From Isoetes taiwanensis (lineage: Eukaryota; Streptophyta; Lycopodiopsida; Isoetales; Isoetaceae), in contig JAJEKV010000064.1 in NCBI GenBank assembly GCA_021234155.1, positions 930,001 through 994,000 of the forward strand: DNA of 64,000 nt. Direction: 5' to 3'. The position numbers and the translations under genes are program-made. This document shows, one piece after another, positions 12,817 through 25,425 of this stretch; position 1 is the first letter of the stretch; each line of letters begins with the position of its first letter. The notes under the pieces were generated by a model. That model was not told the DNA's origin, did not search any database, and worked only from the letters and a program-made list of their open reading frames with translations.

Positions 12817-14621
12817 TGTGACGCCCCCTACTCGTTATCACGAGTTGCACTCGGCAGATACAAACAGAGTTCATCCCCCATACCAAACTCCATGCTAATA
12901 CGTGGCCCTCCACATGGCACCGCAACCGTGACGGTTCCAAAGGGGAAGAGTGGAAGGGTCATTGCACCCCGCCTCCCTCGGCCTACCTAGTCCGCGAAGC
13001 GTAAAACATACATGTCGCAGCACATACATCAACATCATATGACCATCACGGCGATGGTCCTCCACATATCCGCATAGACAAAGATCAAAGACATCACATA
13101 GGGAATCCTACCCAAGGCTCGACTCGTAAGGATGACTGACAAATTTTGGGTCTCCGTGAGTTCATTGCGCATGTAATTCATGGCAATGGATTTTACCGGC
13201 ATATGAACATGGCTTAGGGTTGTCCACTCCATCCGCCTCCCGTGGTACACTTTTGCAGATAGGTTGAAGAACTTCGGTTGGACCGTAGCTCGCCGGATCA
13301 TAGCCAAAGGGCTATAGCCGTGTACATCTCCCCTGCACTGATGAGGCGTGTAAGGAGGTTTCCTCCCACCGATGATCAATGCCATAGCAAAGTGCATCTA
13401 GAGGACATCAACGGTCCGCATCTGACTTTAACCCACTTGAAGGGAACTACCACCACGCCAAAGTCCCGATCCCCGTGCCAAGACTACCACCGCAACACAT
13501 GGCCTCGGCCGAAACCCCCGGTGGCACCGCCGCCAGCACGGCTTATCCCCAACGGGTAAGTCGAACTCATACTGTGGTGCACGCAGTCCCCGAAAGTATT
13601 AAGCGCTTAGTCCGGCAGTTGCTCTCCTCCGAGTAGACTTTACATCCCGAGAGAGCAACCGCTATGGACACAAACCACCCTTATCAACCTGGCCCGACCC
13701 CTAAGAACACAACACAAAGTGCTATTGTACACAGCCGCAACTATAGTGTGCTAGAGAGGCTACTCTAGGAGCATCGACTACAAAGCTTTAGGTCTCTACC
13801 CCCTTCCCAATACAAGGAGTTCACAGAGATACATCATCCATATACATCACGTAAGAAGTAAAGAACAAGATCTAATCTATATCATAGAGTTAGGTTCTTT
13901 AGTTAGAATCTGCTATCTAGAGTTCTAGAAGGTCGCTATGGGCAATCTAATAGGCTAAACCTACCGATTCAATGCCTAAAATAGGGTTTAGACTATCTAA
14001 TTGGCCAAATACCTGATCCTTGAGAGACTCCTCCCGACCTGAGCTCTCACCATCCCACAAACGCCAATCTAGAGAAACTAAGGTTGCAATTCTCCCAAAT
14101 GAAGTTCTGATGCTGTTTTGGCCGTTGAGGCAGCCAAAACAGAGTTCAAAACCCCTAAAAATCGAAAAATTAGGTTAGTTAGGGTTTCCAACCCTATATA
14201 GACAAGGGGGTGGCTAGGGTTTCCAATTATCCCCTTTTTGGCATGTGGGATAATTGGTAATGGGCCCACTTGCCTTTAAGGCTAGGTGGCCAAATGTGCC
14301 CACATGGAAATGTGTGCACCCAAATGTGCTCACATGGAAATGTGTGCACATTAATGAATGTGTACATTGGAAAATGTGCACATTAATTGCTCCTATGGGT
14401 ATGGCCCACTTGGCATCAAGTGGCCACATGGGAATGTGTGCCCACATTAATGTGTACATTGGAAAATGTGCACATTAATACTAATGCACACTTAGCAAGT
14501 TGCCCCCCAGGGGCTACCCACTTGGCTATACGCTACGCATTAACGCCAATCGGGTGGCGGTACGCGCGGACGGGCAAAGATAATATACGCCCCGGAGCGA
14601 TAACCGCGGCCGAACGCCACA
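12817..14621 (-). repeat. 3' LTR of the chromovirus (complete, about 1.8 kb)
   Basis: The plus-strand left edge is TGTGACGCCCC and the right edge is CGAACGCCACA, giving TGTGGCG...CGTCACA on the minus strand with the usual TG...CA ends. The first 850 bp match 24,582-25,425. A TATA-like CTATATAG at about 14,193-14,201 (minus strand) would place transcription start near 14,165. Upstream, the U3 part holds tandem copies of a CACATGGAAATGTGTGCAC-like unit (14,287-14,490). Confidence 0.8.
14287..14490. repeat. U3 minisatellite-like repeats in the chromovirus LTR
   Basis: Repeated variants of CACATGGAAATGTGTGCAC and GTGTACATTGGAAAATGTGC, with arms that are self-complementary (CACAT/ATGTG). They lie upstream of the TATA-like site on the transcribed (minus) strand, so they could act as enhancer repeats. 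Confidence 0.65.
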
Positions 14622-14634
14622 TTCTCCCCACCTT
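14622..14634 (-). other. Polypurine tract of the chromovirus
   Basis: Minus strand AAGGTGGGGAGAA immediately precedes the LTR start TGTGG. This is the standard plus-strand primer site next to the 3' LTR of plant gypsy elements. Confidence 0.8.
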
Positions 14635-15459
14635 GAAATGATGTCGCCCGCAAAGATCGCGGGTTCTCCCCACCTTGGGATCTTCCTAACCCGCAATCAA
14701 CCCGATGCATACCATATACTACTATAATACTTACATCGCTTATTATGATTACCTTAAGGTAATACTTTTATCACATTATTATATTATAAAATAACTTATC
14801 AATTCACAACATTACTAAACAGATTACTCCAACTTCACTTAACATTACGATTAAGTTTATCAAAATTTAAAATTAACGCTCGAGGTACTCTTTGATTCCT
14901 TGCAACACATTCCAACAAAATTTGTGTTGTAAGTCTTCGAGTTCGACCTCCTTGCCCTCCTGAGCTTCACCGGGCCTCTGTGTCGACACTACATTAGTAC
15001 CATTTAATTATTAATTAAAATTTTTGGTTATATGGTGACCACCCCACCTATCTACATGGATGCATGGCTAATCTCCTACCAGAGGGAAGAGGGTGAATCT
15101 TCCATTATGGTCATGAGACAACATGCCTATATGCCTATATGCCATGCCTACACCTCTAGTTGCCCAACAGGAGGATATCCTTCTCTGGGGGGCTAAGGAT
15201 AGATTCCTCCTATCAAAGCATATATGGGGCTAAAGGTGCTTTCCCTATCAATGCATTCCTTCATGACCTCCTTTTCTTCGAGGTCGCCTACTCCGTGGGA
15301 CGTAAGACTTTCTAATCTACCTTCCACTCACCCAAGCGAAACGCTGGCATGTCTACCTTGACATTACACCACGCCCCTAGAGATCACCGTAGTGGTCCCA
15401 TCATCGGTGACAACGCATGCACCCATACTAAGCTGTAGGTGGCATGCGAGATTAATCTT

Positions 15460-18400
15460 AACTATACAAGCATTAATCTACACAAATCGACATGCCCGAG
15501 CCGATTTCTTCTGAGATGACCTTGCCGCCCCATTGCTCCATAAACCGTGGGTACCGCTTTTACTAAATCTTTCTTAAGTACCCATGTCGCTGCCTTCCAC
15601 CGGGTAAGTGTTTCCACTTGACCAAATACCGAGGAATTCTGATCTCCTCGCTTTGAAAGCTTTATCAAGAATCAATTTCGAACTATTTCCAAATGCCCTC
15701 CGCCATTTGCAAATAACGCTATAATCCAAGACTTCGCCCGATTTGGGGTATGCTTCTTCAACAAACTCACGCGGGAAGACCTTATGAATCTTTAGGTGTG
15801 GCCGGCAAGTCTAGCTTGTAGGCTTGATTACCTACTCTCTCGACTATTCTCAAGGGTCCAGCCCACCTTGGAGCAAGCTTCTTGCAATTGCCGATCCCGA
15901 AGCCACCGCTTCACCTTGATCTTGAGCCAAACATCATCTCCAACTTCAACTCTCTTATCGCTCGATGCTTGTCGGCGATGCTCTTCTCGACGGCTTGTCG
16001 CTAGCGTGTAGCCACGAACTTCCTCTACAAGCCGCCGCGATATCGCCAACATCTCGGCCGCGAAACTTCCACTTTTGACACCTGGTTGTGCCAAGTGTCC
16101 GAGTTAGGCAATCGATAGTCGTAATTAATCATAAACGGCGACATTTGGGATGATTCCCGCTTGGTGCTATTGTATGCAAACCCACCAAGTGAATAAATTC
16201 TTCCCACATACCTTGCTTATTCCGCATATAGTTTCGTAGCATGTCCTCTAAAATCCCCGCTGGTCCGTCCGCCCGCCATCCGTCTGAGGATGATATGCCG
16301 CGGCTCATGGATAGCTTCGCCCGATCGCCGCAAAGAGGTCTTGCCAAAAAAGCACTCATGAACTTCGATCCCCGCTCTGAGATGATCTCCCTTGGCATGC
16401 CATGAAGCCCGAAGATCTCTTTTGGTGAAGAGCTTTGTCGTATCCATGGTCAGATCTGTGGTTCTCCGCAAGGCACAAAATGTGCCATTTTAGACAACTT
16501 ATCGACCACTACCATCAAGGCATCTTTCCCTCTTACGGCCCTTGGGAGCCCCGTGATGAAATCCATGCCGATACCTCCCACTTAGCGCTTGGCACCGCTT
16601 AATGGCTCTAATGCCCCCGAATTCGGTCTCCTTCGCTTTCGTCACGGGCATAGCCGACATTCCTTGATGTAGCGAAGCTATTTGCTTCTTCATTCCCCGC
16701 CAATAATAGCCGCCACAAGACTTTGAAATATGTTTTCATGAATCCCGCATGGCCAGCTTATTGGGTCAAGCAGCGGGTCGTGGAGGATCAACTTCCTTAC
16801 ACCGATGATTCGTTACGCACAACTTGTTCTTATGGTATAACAGTTGCCTTCCTTCTTATAATGCTTGAAGGCCTCCCCGCTTTTTATCCGTTCTAGCCTC
16901 CTTAGAAAGGCTTGCCCATACCTCCTTGAAATCTCCACGCCCGCTGGCAAGGACTCTTCAATCCTCTTACCAAAGTCGCCGGAGAGCGCCGAAATTGCAT
17001 TGCAATGCACTCTAGTTGTCGGGGGATGCCTTGAAAGCGCATCTCGCTACCACATTGAGCTTCCCGCTTGTAGACTATATCAAAGTCATATTCTTCGAGG
17101 AACTCCATCCATCTCCGCCCTCCAGATTAAGGTGTGGTTATGGAATACATATTGAGGCTCATGGTCTGGTATCCAATTGGAACTTCCTTCCCAAGAGATA
17201 ATGCCTCCATATTCTTAATGCCCCGACAACCGCAAGCAACTCCCCGATCGTATAAGGGTAGCGCCCCTCTGCGCCGCTCATCTTCCCCGAATCATACGCT
17301 ACCACACGCTTTTCTTGCATAAGCACCGCACTGTAGCTATCTTACTCGCGATCCGTTGCTACCAAATTTTATCTTTCTCCCGTCCCAAGGGTTAAAACCG
17401 GGTGTTGTTAAGGCTTCCTTCAACAATTCAAACCCCTTTGGGCTTTCCCGTACAATGCTCTACCCAATCTTTTCACCTTCTCTCGCCTCGCCAAGTCCGT
17501 TAATCCGGCTGCTATCTTAGCAAAGTTCTTCACGAACTTCCCCAGTACCGCTAGGCCGAGGAAACTTCGACTTCATGCACATTCTTCGGCGCGGCCAATC
17601 GAATGACCGCCTTCAATCTTGGCGGGTTCTGTCGAGATGCCTTCGCCGAGATCACATGACCCGATATCTCCACCTTTTCTCAAGGCGGCGGCACTTTGAC
17701 AACTTGGCGCATAACCGGTGCCTCTTCAACTTCTAGTACTCTTCTCAAGTGTTGTAATGTGTTTTTCAAGGGATCTGCTATACACCGTAATGTCGCCAAA
17801 GAAAACAATGACAAAGGTGTCCAGAACTCCCCGAAGATGTCGCTCATGAGCCTCATGAACGCCGCGGGGCATTTGATAAGTCGAAAGGCATTACCGCGGA
17901 ATTCATAATGCCCATACCGCGCTCAAGGCGGTCTTATGGATATCTTCTTCCTTTATCCCGATCCGGTGATAGCCCCGACCTTTAAGTCGATTTTGGAGAA
18001 GATCTTTGCACCTTGAGCTGATCCATCAAGTCGCCTGATCTTGGAAGCGATACTTGTTCTTAATGGTGTGCTTATTCAACTGCCTATAGTCTATGCACAT
18101 TCTCAAAGATCCGCCCTTCTTCTTGACAAAAAGAATGGGCGCCCCAAACGGGCGAGACACTAGGTCTAATGAAACCTAGGTCGAAAGCAGCCTCCGCGAA
18201 TCGCTTTTCAGCCCGGCTAACTCCCCGAAGTTGTCATTCTATATGGAGCCTTACTTGTTGGTTTTGTTCCCTGGTTCGAAAAGCTATCTCGCACTCGACT
18301 TCCCCGTAAGGAGGGAGCCGCTTGATCTCATCCGAAAGAGATCATGGAACTCCGCGGATCGCCTTTAGCTACTTGCTTCGCAACTTGCCGAGCACCTTGT

Positions 18401-18900
18401 CTCCTTTGCTTCCTTCCGATTCCGCTCACTAATCTCAAGCTTGAAGATGTATGCCACTTGCTCACTCTTGATGCACTTGAACAAACCGCTTAGAAGACAT
18501 ACACCGCATGATGGGAACAACTTCAAGCACCGTTATCTCAATGATCTTGCCGCCGGGCGCTGGGAAGGTCACCTTTCGCTTCCATTACCGATAATGGCCC
18601 CTCGCTGGCCCAAGGTACTCCATTCCTATGATCAAATCATACTTTCCAATGCCCATTACTTCTGCCTCCCATCTTGATATTAATCCCGCAAGTCGATGTC
18701 GGTTAATTTCTTGCCCGCCGTCGCCCTTATCGCACTACACTTGCTAAAACAACGGGTCTTGGCTTTGACTTTAGCGGCTTCAACTTCAACATCCGAACCA
18801 TTCTCGGGATGCAAAGTTATGGCTACTTCCCCGAGTCTATCAAGACTATGAATGACTTAGCTTTAGCCTTCCCCACCGTGGAAATTACCTTATACCGCTC
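15460..18900 (-). pseudogene. Chromovirus pol: protease, RT, RNase H, integrase, chromodomain
   Basis: The protease end is near 18,640 (KYDLIIGMEYL). Reverse transcriptase 18,160-17,760: [20 protein letters not shown], then [37 protein letters not shown] (after frame correction) and a catalytic box reading FFGD instead of the usual (Y/F)xDD. RNase H about 17,400-17,130: AEGRYPYTIGELLAVV. Integrase about 16,860-15,860: MPREIISERGSKFMSAF and TQMSPFMINY-like. Chromodomain about 15,640-15,555: YLVKWKHLP followed, after a shift, by ATWVLKKDL, the hallmark that can direct integration to heterochromatin. Frameshifts occur every 50-150 bp. Confidence 0.85.
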
Positions 18901-19249
18901 TCTCGCTTGCTCAGATCTATTATTGGCGGCAAGGATATGACACTCACCCTCAATGTAGTCGCTGGCCTTCTTTTCGCCGCCGCCGTCCGGACAGGGCTTC
19001 CCAATCTCCCATCTCCGCTAGAGCCGCACTCATGACGAGGGGCGCTTTGTCGCCCTATGGCCCTACTGAAGCACCTCCGGCACAACCGCTTATGCACTCC
19101 CCGCTTTTTTCCTTGGGCATTGCTTGCAAGAAAGATTGCACCGCTTTGGAGTAGTTTGACCTTTTCCTCGCTTGTCCTTGAAGGATACCGCTTTTCTCCC
19201 CGCCGCTTCCCCGGTTCCCACCATATTGTGTTCTAGCCGACTGATCGCT

Positions 19250-19840
19250 GCCCCTGGGCTATAGCTTCCCTCGTCGCTTTGCCTTTCTCCCCGAAGTACT
19301 GCCGCTTGTGCCCGCTTATTCCGAGGTCCCGGACCCTTGCAAGCTTATAGCCTTGATTCTCGCTTCGATATCGTCCTAGGGTTTATTGTTTCACAAGCTT
19401 ATGGGATCTCCCTTTATTCAGCCCCCCTCGATATAGCTTTCATCGCATGCTTTCTCCCAATTTCGCACATACGTAAAATTCTTTAGCCTCATGAATTCCT
19501 TCAGATATTTCTGAACTCGATTTGTTGCCTTGCCGTAATCGGTAAAACCGCCGGGTGATCATGCCGACTTATGTTCCCTTTGAACGAATGGCGCTTTGAA
19601 GGCTTTAGCAAACTTTCTCAACTTACAAGCATCCCCGCTAAGCCGCGGTGCCTTTATGCACTTCTTCCACCAAATCCGAAGCGTTCCTTTCAAGTTGGTC
19701 AAGCGTAACTCGCTTTTGTCCTTATCCTTCATGCCATAAGCATTTCCAGATTCGCCATTTCGTCCAGCCATGCCTCTCGCTTCTAAGCCTCGACTGTTTT
19801 CCCCGAAACTGCTCCAGCCCGGCCTTCCATACATTGCCCA
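19250..19840 (-). pseudogene. Chromovirus gag (capsid region)
   Basis: Minus-strand frames show a retrotransposon gag-like stretch: LTNLKGTLRIWWKKCI, then FVQREHKSA, QKYLKEFMRLKNF and a basic segment with GHKRQYFGEKGKA. No clean CCHC knuckle is readable, probably because of frame damage. Its position directly upstream of protease supports the call. Confidence 0.55.
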
Positions 19841-22278
19841 AAGGTCAATCTACCTTCTTCTCGTAGTCGAGGTCCCGTATCTCTTTGTCGCCCTTCTTGG
19901 GTGTTCCTCCGCTTCTTCCATCCGTTTCGCTCTCGATCCTCGCTTTTCCTCTTCCTCGAGTCTGAAGTCCGAAGTTCAACTTGAGCCGGAAGATTCCGGC
20001 CGGGGATTCTGCTTTGTTCTTTTTCCCTGCCCCTTCCTTCCTCCGAACCGATGCTTATGGAACCGAAAGGCTGCCCACCGACCCACTTCGCTATGCGACA
20101 AGAATGTTTTTATCCGCCTTCCATCCGCCCTCATCCGGCTATCTCCCCGCCTGGGTCATGGGTTCCCTATCTTCAAATAGGTTCCTTGTCGGGTGGTCTC
20201 AAGGGGGTCTCGCTTCTTCTATAAGGTCTCGCAGCTTGTCGCTCCCTCGCTTTTTTAGCCCTCTAGCCGCATCCACAAGCGATTAATGGCTATATGGTTA
20301 GTTCCATTTGTTCTCTTGCATTGTTTATGTTTGTTGGTATAATTGTGGGGCAACATACATCAATAAAACATTTAAAGTGCAAATGTAATTGTATTTATAT
20401 ATCATATAATATTTTAGGTACACAAAGTCTCCTGATCAAGAGTCTAACTAGTCTTGAAATCGCCGCAGAAGACGGGTTGTCTTCAAGAAACTTCTTAACT
20501 TGGGCCGCCCCTACCGAAAGTGACCCAAGTTCCCGATGATGCTTGCCGGGCGAGCCTCCTTGATGGCTCTCACCAGTGTCTTCTACCCCGCTGTTGGATG
20601 TAAGGGCCGCAGCCATCGCTAATCTCGGGCGCTTGGGGGGATGGCGGTCGAAGAGGTCAAGTGCCATTGCCCTCTTGACTAAGACAAAGATAGTCGACAT
20701 TTGCCGCTATTCGAGCATGCCCGCCAAGCCCGAGAGTGCAATCAGCATAAACACTCCCTCTTCACCTGGACTGAACTTATGTGAATTACCGCTATTCTCC
20801 CATCCATCGCCAGCGGTAAGTAGTACCCGAGCGAATTGCCGCCAGGTGTCACCGTTTCTCCGCTTTGTTTGGCCTCCAGCCTGCGGGCTTCAAAATGCAC
20901 TCGCCGACCTCTACTGCGGAGCTCCCCTCAGAAGTCTTCACCAGTGCTGGCCGAGCCTCCCCGAGGTCGACATTCCTTCCCCTTTGGCAAGGGTGATATT
21001 GGAGGACCCGCATTAGGGATACTCGCGGGTCTTCCCCACGATTCCCATCTGCGCTTGGAGGGCGAGGAACTCTCCTCCTCTCTGGCAGCCCCCGGCCCAT
21101 CAATTGCCTAATGCCGCTATAAGCCCGATGCTCTGAGGTCGCCTCCCCGCGTAGGTGGTTCTGACTCCCTCACTTGAGCGGGAAATCCCGATGCCCCCCG
21201 GACGATGAAGTCGCCCAGTGCCTGCCCCGGCCGCAAATGGGTGGAGTAGTTCGTCTAACCCGGAGCTCCCTCTCCCTACATTCGGGAGGTTCGATGTCGC
21301 CGAGGAGTAGATACTCCTCCCGGCCGATGATGATAGGGGCTAGGCTTGTGATGCCTAGCCCAAGTGGGGAGCAACTCGATGCCCCGCCGGCTCTCGCCGG
21401 GTTGATCGCCTCCTGCCTCCTTGGCGCCGCTTCTTCGTCCGAAGTCGAAATTCGCGGTATCCTTTCGCCGTCCGACTCTTTTCTTCATCCTCTTGCTTCC
21501 CTCGTTTTGTTGATACCGCAGCAGCATTTGCCCTTCCTTCTCGCCAGCTATGGGGTCTACCTCCATCTGAGGGATAGAGGTTGCCCCCATCGGGTTCTCG
21601 GCGCGGGGGATAAGAAGATGGCTAGGGCGGCGTGTAATGAGAAGTACTTGGTCCCCGCTGGCCGTCAGACCATGTAGTCGGGTAGCCTTTTGGCGCTTTG
21701 TTGGTCAGGTACTTGGCGATGTTGGGGACATCGCCAAGGCCGCCTCAAGGGACGGGACGGGGAACGGCATCCTATGCAAGGGGGACTTGGACAAGGGAGG
21801 GTCCTACCCTAGCCTCGAAATTCCGCTAGCACCCGCCATATGCCGGGTTGTATTCAGCCAGAGCTTGATGTCAATTTCTTTTCACAAAGACTTGAAGATG
21901 TCATTGACATCTCATTCGCATGGGCACCGGGCGCCGTACCATCGTCCAAATCAGCAAAGGGGCCATTGATCTAGCAAGGAAGGGAGTATCCAACGGATGC
22001 GTAAGCCAGTGAGCCGAAAGATCGCCTAAGCAAAGGGGGGAGCAAATTTGCGTGGTACCAATTGAGAAATGGGGAACTTATTTATAGGAAAGGGAAAACC
22101 CTAATTTTTGGAAGACTTAGAATTTACATCGATTAGGCAATTCTAACCTATTAAATGATGCAATTGCAAGTTTGAAGTATATTTCTAGGGCTTGAGCATG
22201 CTAAGGAGAGCTACCGAACTTATTGTGCAATTTGGAGATCATTTAGTGAAGAATGAGGGTTCATTGACGCTATGCCAG

Positions 22279-22523
22279 CCCGATTCCTAAAATGTAGAAA
22301 TCATTCCCCGGCGCGACGCGGTGAGACATGGGTCCTAATTGGGCTAGGATTACTCAATTTAGGTGATCTAAGGTCAGTAATTCTACTAAACTCATCGAAA
22401 GAAGCGCAATTGACCCCTTACTTGGTCGATTTGGAGCTGTTTTGGGCCTTTTAGCATGGTTCACGTCGCTATTCCACCCGATTTCTAAAATGTAGAAATC
22501 ATCCTCGCTGACGCGGTGAGACA
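22279..22523. repeat. Hairpin motif pair 1 in chromovirus leader
   Basis: Two copies about 198 bp apart of a 45-50 bp motif, CCCGATTTCTAAAATGTAG...GACGCGGTGAGACAT. The core has 8-bp arms GATTTCTA/TAGAAATC with loop AAATG. On the minus strand the copies begin ATGTCTCACCGCGTC, and each could encode a short MSHRV...DFYIL peptide. Confidence 0.75.
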
Positions 22524-24140
22524 TCGCCTCAATTTTGCTCAAAACTCCAATTTAATTGAAACAAAAGCTAGGATCGATATCTTGACCTATTTAAACAAGG
22601 TTTAACACTTTATTTACACAAAAATTTTCTTTATATTAACAAAATTTTTTTCCAAGATTTTACAAAACTCAAGGTCGTTTCCCCTTGATGTGCCCGGGTA
22701 AGATACATATCCCCGCCTCATGAGGGTAACCTTCTTCGCACCGCAAGCCGCTGAATCTTCAAAATGTTTCACTAAGTGGGCTTCGCCGCCTTTTGCAAAC
22801 ACAAAGAACATCTCGGTCTGCCACGCCGCATGTCCGTTGTATTCTTGATGACTTCATGACTGTGACGCCGAATGGCGCGACGGGGAATCAGAGCCCGTGA
22901 ACTTTTCCTCGAAGTGCCGGATCTCCTTGAGCGCCTGCCTTCCTCCCCGCTTCTTCTTGCCGCTTTCTTCCCGGGTGCTCGTGGGGCCTTGGGTTTTGGG
23001 TGGAGGGGGGCTTTAGTGTCCGGCTCTTCGCCGTGCCCGCCAATCGCTCTCACCCTGCTCCCCGGTAATAGGTGTTGTAGGCCTCCCACTTCGCCATATA
23101 TGCTTGTGCTCCTCATTTTCTTCTCATAGACCTTTAAGGGGTCTATCACGTAGGCTTTCCCCAAGCGCCGGGGGGCCTTAACCCTATCCCACGCTGGAAA
23201 TGGTGGGGGCTTCGCCACCGGCCCGCCTCCTCCCGCTCTTGGGCCGCCTCGCTGGTACCTCTTCCTCAACAACCGGGCTTTGAAGAGCTTGCCCCGCCTC
23301 AAGGCCTCGCAAGACGAAATCTTGGTCCGAATCGCTTGGGTGGGAGGGCGGGTCTCCTCCCCGACGGGCTGTTGATGACCGGGTTTCGCTCTTCTTCCCA
23401 ACCTTCACGAAGCCTCTTGCCTGCCTTTGATGGCCTTGGTCCTCCTCTTGGGTCCTCCTCCTGGCTCTCCCCGATCTCTTGACCTCTCGCCCCTACTGGC
23501 CCTTGACTTCGTGACTTGTGGACGGTTGCAAGTAGGGTCGGCCTCTTCCTCCGGGTGAGTTCCCGCCGGGCCGCTTCTCCTTCCTCGTGACTCGCCCCTC
23601 CCCGCAGGTGGATCTCATCCCGGGATTGTTCTGGCCTATGGGTGGGTTCGCCTGCTCCTCCTCGCCTCCCCGTGGGTTGGCGGCCCCCGGGTGTTGCTCC
23701 CGGCCGCCCCCGCCTCCCCTCGGGCCTCCCCGGCGTGTAATTGTTGAGGATCTTCGCCCCATGACGCCCTCGTCCGGGCGCCCTCCAAGATCTCTGTGGG
23801 TCGCCCGTCCGGACTCCTCGATTCCTCGCCGACGGCGATCCGGCCGACGCGGAGAAGGCGCTCCTCAAGAATCCTATGAAAAGGCTCTGAGATACCGGGC
23901 GCTTGAGGATCCGGCTGCCAGGGCTTGGTACCGGCTTCGCATGGCCATCATTTTACTTGCTCGTCGATTGAGCTACGCCTTAAGATCGCCTTTGACAATA
24001 CGAAATGTTCTCGTGAAGGACGGAAAAAATGGGAGGGGTCCAATTCTATTTATAAGGCCAATTTTAGGTCAACTTTTAAACTACCTTTTGGGTTGTCTAA
24101 GGCATCTAAAACACCTATTATAGGTTCACACGCTATGCCC

Positions 24141-24374
24141 AGCCCGATTCCTAGAATCTAGAAACCCCGTCCCCGGCGCGACGGTGAGACATGGTGGGGC
24201 CCACTATTAAATTAACATGTAACATGCTAAATCTACTAATTTTAGCTTAAATTTAGAATTATCAAGATATTTTACCGTAATTTTACAACTTTTTGGTGTC
24301 AGTCGAATGTTCAAGACGTTGTTACCCTCGATTTCTAAAATGTAGAAATCATTCCCGGGCGCCGACGGTGAGAC
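24141..24374. repeat. Hairpin motif pair 2 in chromovirus leader
   Basis: Two further copies, about 185 bp apart, of the motif seen at 22,279-22,523. The flanks also match pairwise (CGCTATGCCCAGCCC before the first, GTTCA..CG before the second), so a segment carrying the pair was duplicated about 1.86 kb apart. Confidence 0.75.
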
Positions 24375-24569
24375 CACCCTACTTTTTGGATGTTGGCTCA
24401 TCAATTTTTAGTCTCTTTTACGCTTTCTATTCTTTTTAACTGCTACTAGCTTAGTATAGACTACAAAAATGAGAAAAAAAAAATTTTCATTTTTCGAGGT
24501 TTGAGGATCCTATCAAGTTAGTGCTATCGGAACATGGCTGCTGCTTTGCTCTTGGTCTCCAAGAACATA

Positions 24570-24580
24570 GCTCGATACCA
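24570..24580 (-). other. Primer binding site (initiator tRNA-Met)
   Basis: Minus strand TGGTATCGAGC directly follows the LTR end. The plant tRNA-iMet primer site is TGGTATCAGAGC; the copy here lacks one A exactly at a CAG. Confidence 0.75.
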
Positions 24581-24581
24581 C

Positions 24582-25425
24582 CGCGGACGCCCCTACTCGT
24601 GATACTCTGCACTCGGGCCAGATACAAACAGAGTTCATCCCCATACCAGCCCCATGCTAATACAGGCTCTCTGACATGGCACCGCAAACCGCGGACGGCC
24701 CAAAGTGGGAAGAGTGGAAGGGTCATTGCACCCCGCCTCCCGTGGCCTACCTAGCCGCGGAAGCGTAAACATACATGTCAGAGCACATACATCAACATCA
24801 TATGACCATCACGGCGATGGTCCTCCACATATCTCGCATAGACAAAGATCAAAGACATCACATAGGGAATCCTACCCAAGGCTCGACTCGTAGGATGACT
24901 CGATGCCTTTGGTCTCCGTGAGTTCATTGCGCATGTAATTCATGGCAATGGATTTGGCTGGCATATGAACATGGCTTAGGGTTGTCCACTCCATCCGCCT
25001 CCCCCCGTGTACACTTTGCAGATAGGTTGAAGAACTTCTGGTTGGACCAGAGTCACGATCATAGCCAAAGGGGCTATAGCCAGTTACATCTCCCCTGCAC
25101 TGATGAGGCGTGTGTGCGAGTGCCTCCCTCCCACTGGGATGATCAATGCCATAGCAGTGCACTAGAGGACATCAACGCCCAGACCGATCACTTTAACCCA
25201 CTTGAAGGAATCACCACCACGGGCCGTGTCCCGATCCCCTGCCACTACCACCGGCAACAGCGATGGGCCCGGGCTGAAACCCCTCGGTGGCACCGCCGCT
25301 GCGTGCACGGCTTCTATCCTCAACGGGTAAACAATCCTACATCGTGGCACGCAATTCCTCTAGTATTAAGCGCTTAGTCTCATAGTACCTCCGAGTAGAC
25401 TTATATATCCCAGAAAGAGAGCAAC
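24582..25425 (-). repeat. Truncated 5' LTR of the chromovirus
   Basis: It matches 12,817-13,668 (the R/U5 side of the 3' LTR) throughout. Homology ends abruptly after AGAGAGCAAC at 25,425, where NRPB1-like sequence starts. The U3 half and the outer TG end are missing, so this LTR has no promoter of its own. The junction is a deletion, recombination or assembly breakpoint. Confidence 0.8.

Larger units (their letters stand above)
19841..24569 (-). other. Long chromovirus 5' leader / unresolved region
   Basis: 4.7 kb between primer site and gag is unusually long. It includes a 130-bp AT-rich insertion (20,290-20,425), a GC-rich stretch 20,430-22,000 and another at 22,800-23,950, both with open frames on both strands, and two pairs of hairpin motifs. 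No domain is recognised. Open frames here are unreliable because GC-rich DNA gives long chance frames and the sequence is CAG/CTG-poor. It may contain a nested element or an extra open reading frame. Confidence 0.45.
12817..25425 (-). mobile_element. Ty3/gypsy chromovirus (minus strand, 12.6 kb, 5' LTR truncated)
   Basis: On the minus strand the order is truncated 5' LTR, tRNA-Met primer site, long leader, gag, protease, reverse transcriptase, RNase H, integrase, chromodomain, polypurine tract, complete 3' LTR. This gene order plus a chromodomain after integrase defines the chromovirus branch of Ty3/gypsy. The element is inserted in the left end of a Harbinger transposon. All coding is heavily frame-shifted, and CAG/CTG trinucleotides are conspicuously rare, which I read as technical. 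No target-site duplication can be tested because the right LTR is truncated. Confidence 0.85.

Noticed and set aside
22772-24123. Several GC-rich open frames of 170-210 codons on both strands
   Set aside because: They overlap in opposite frames, have Arg/Gly/Pro-rich composition typical of GC-rich antisense, lack motifs, and lie in the CAG/CTG-corrupted chromovirus leader.
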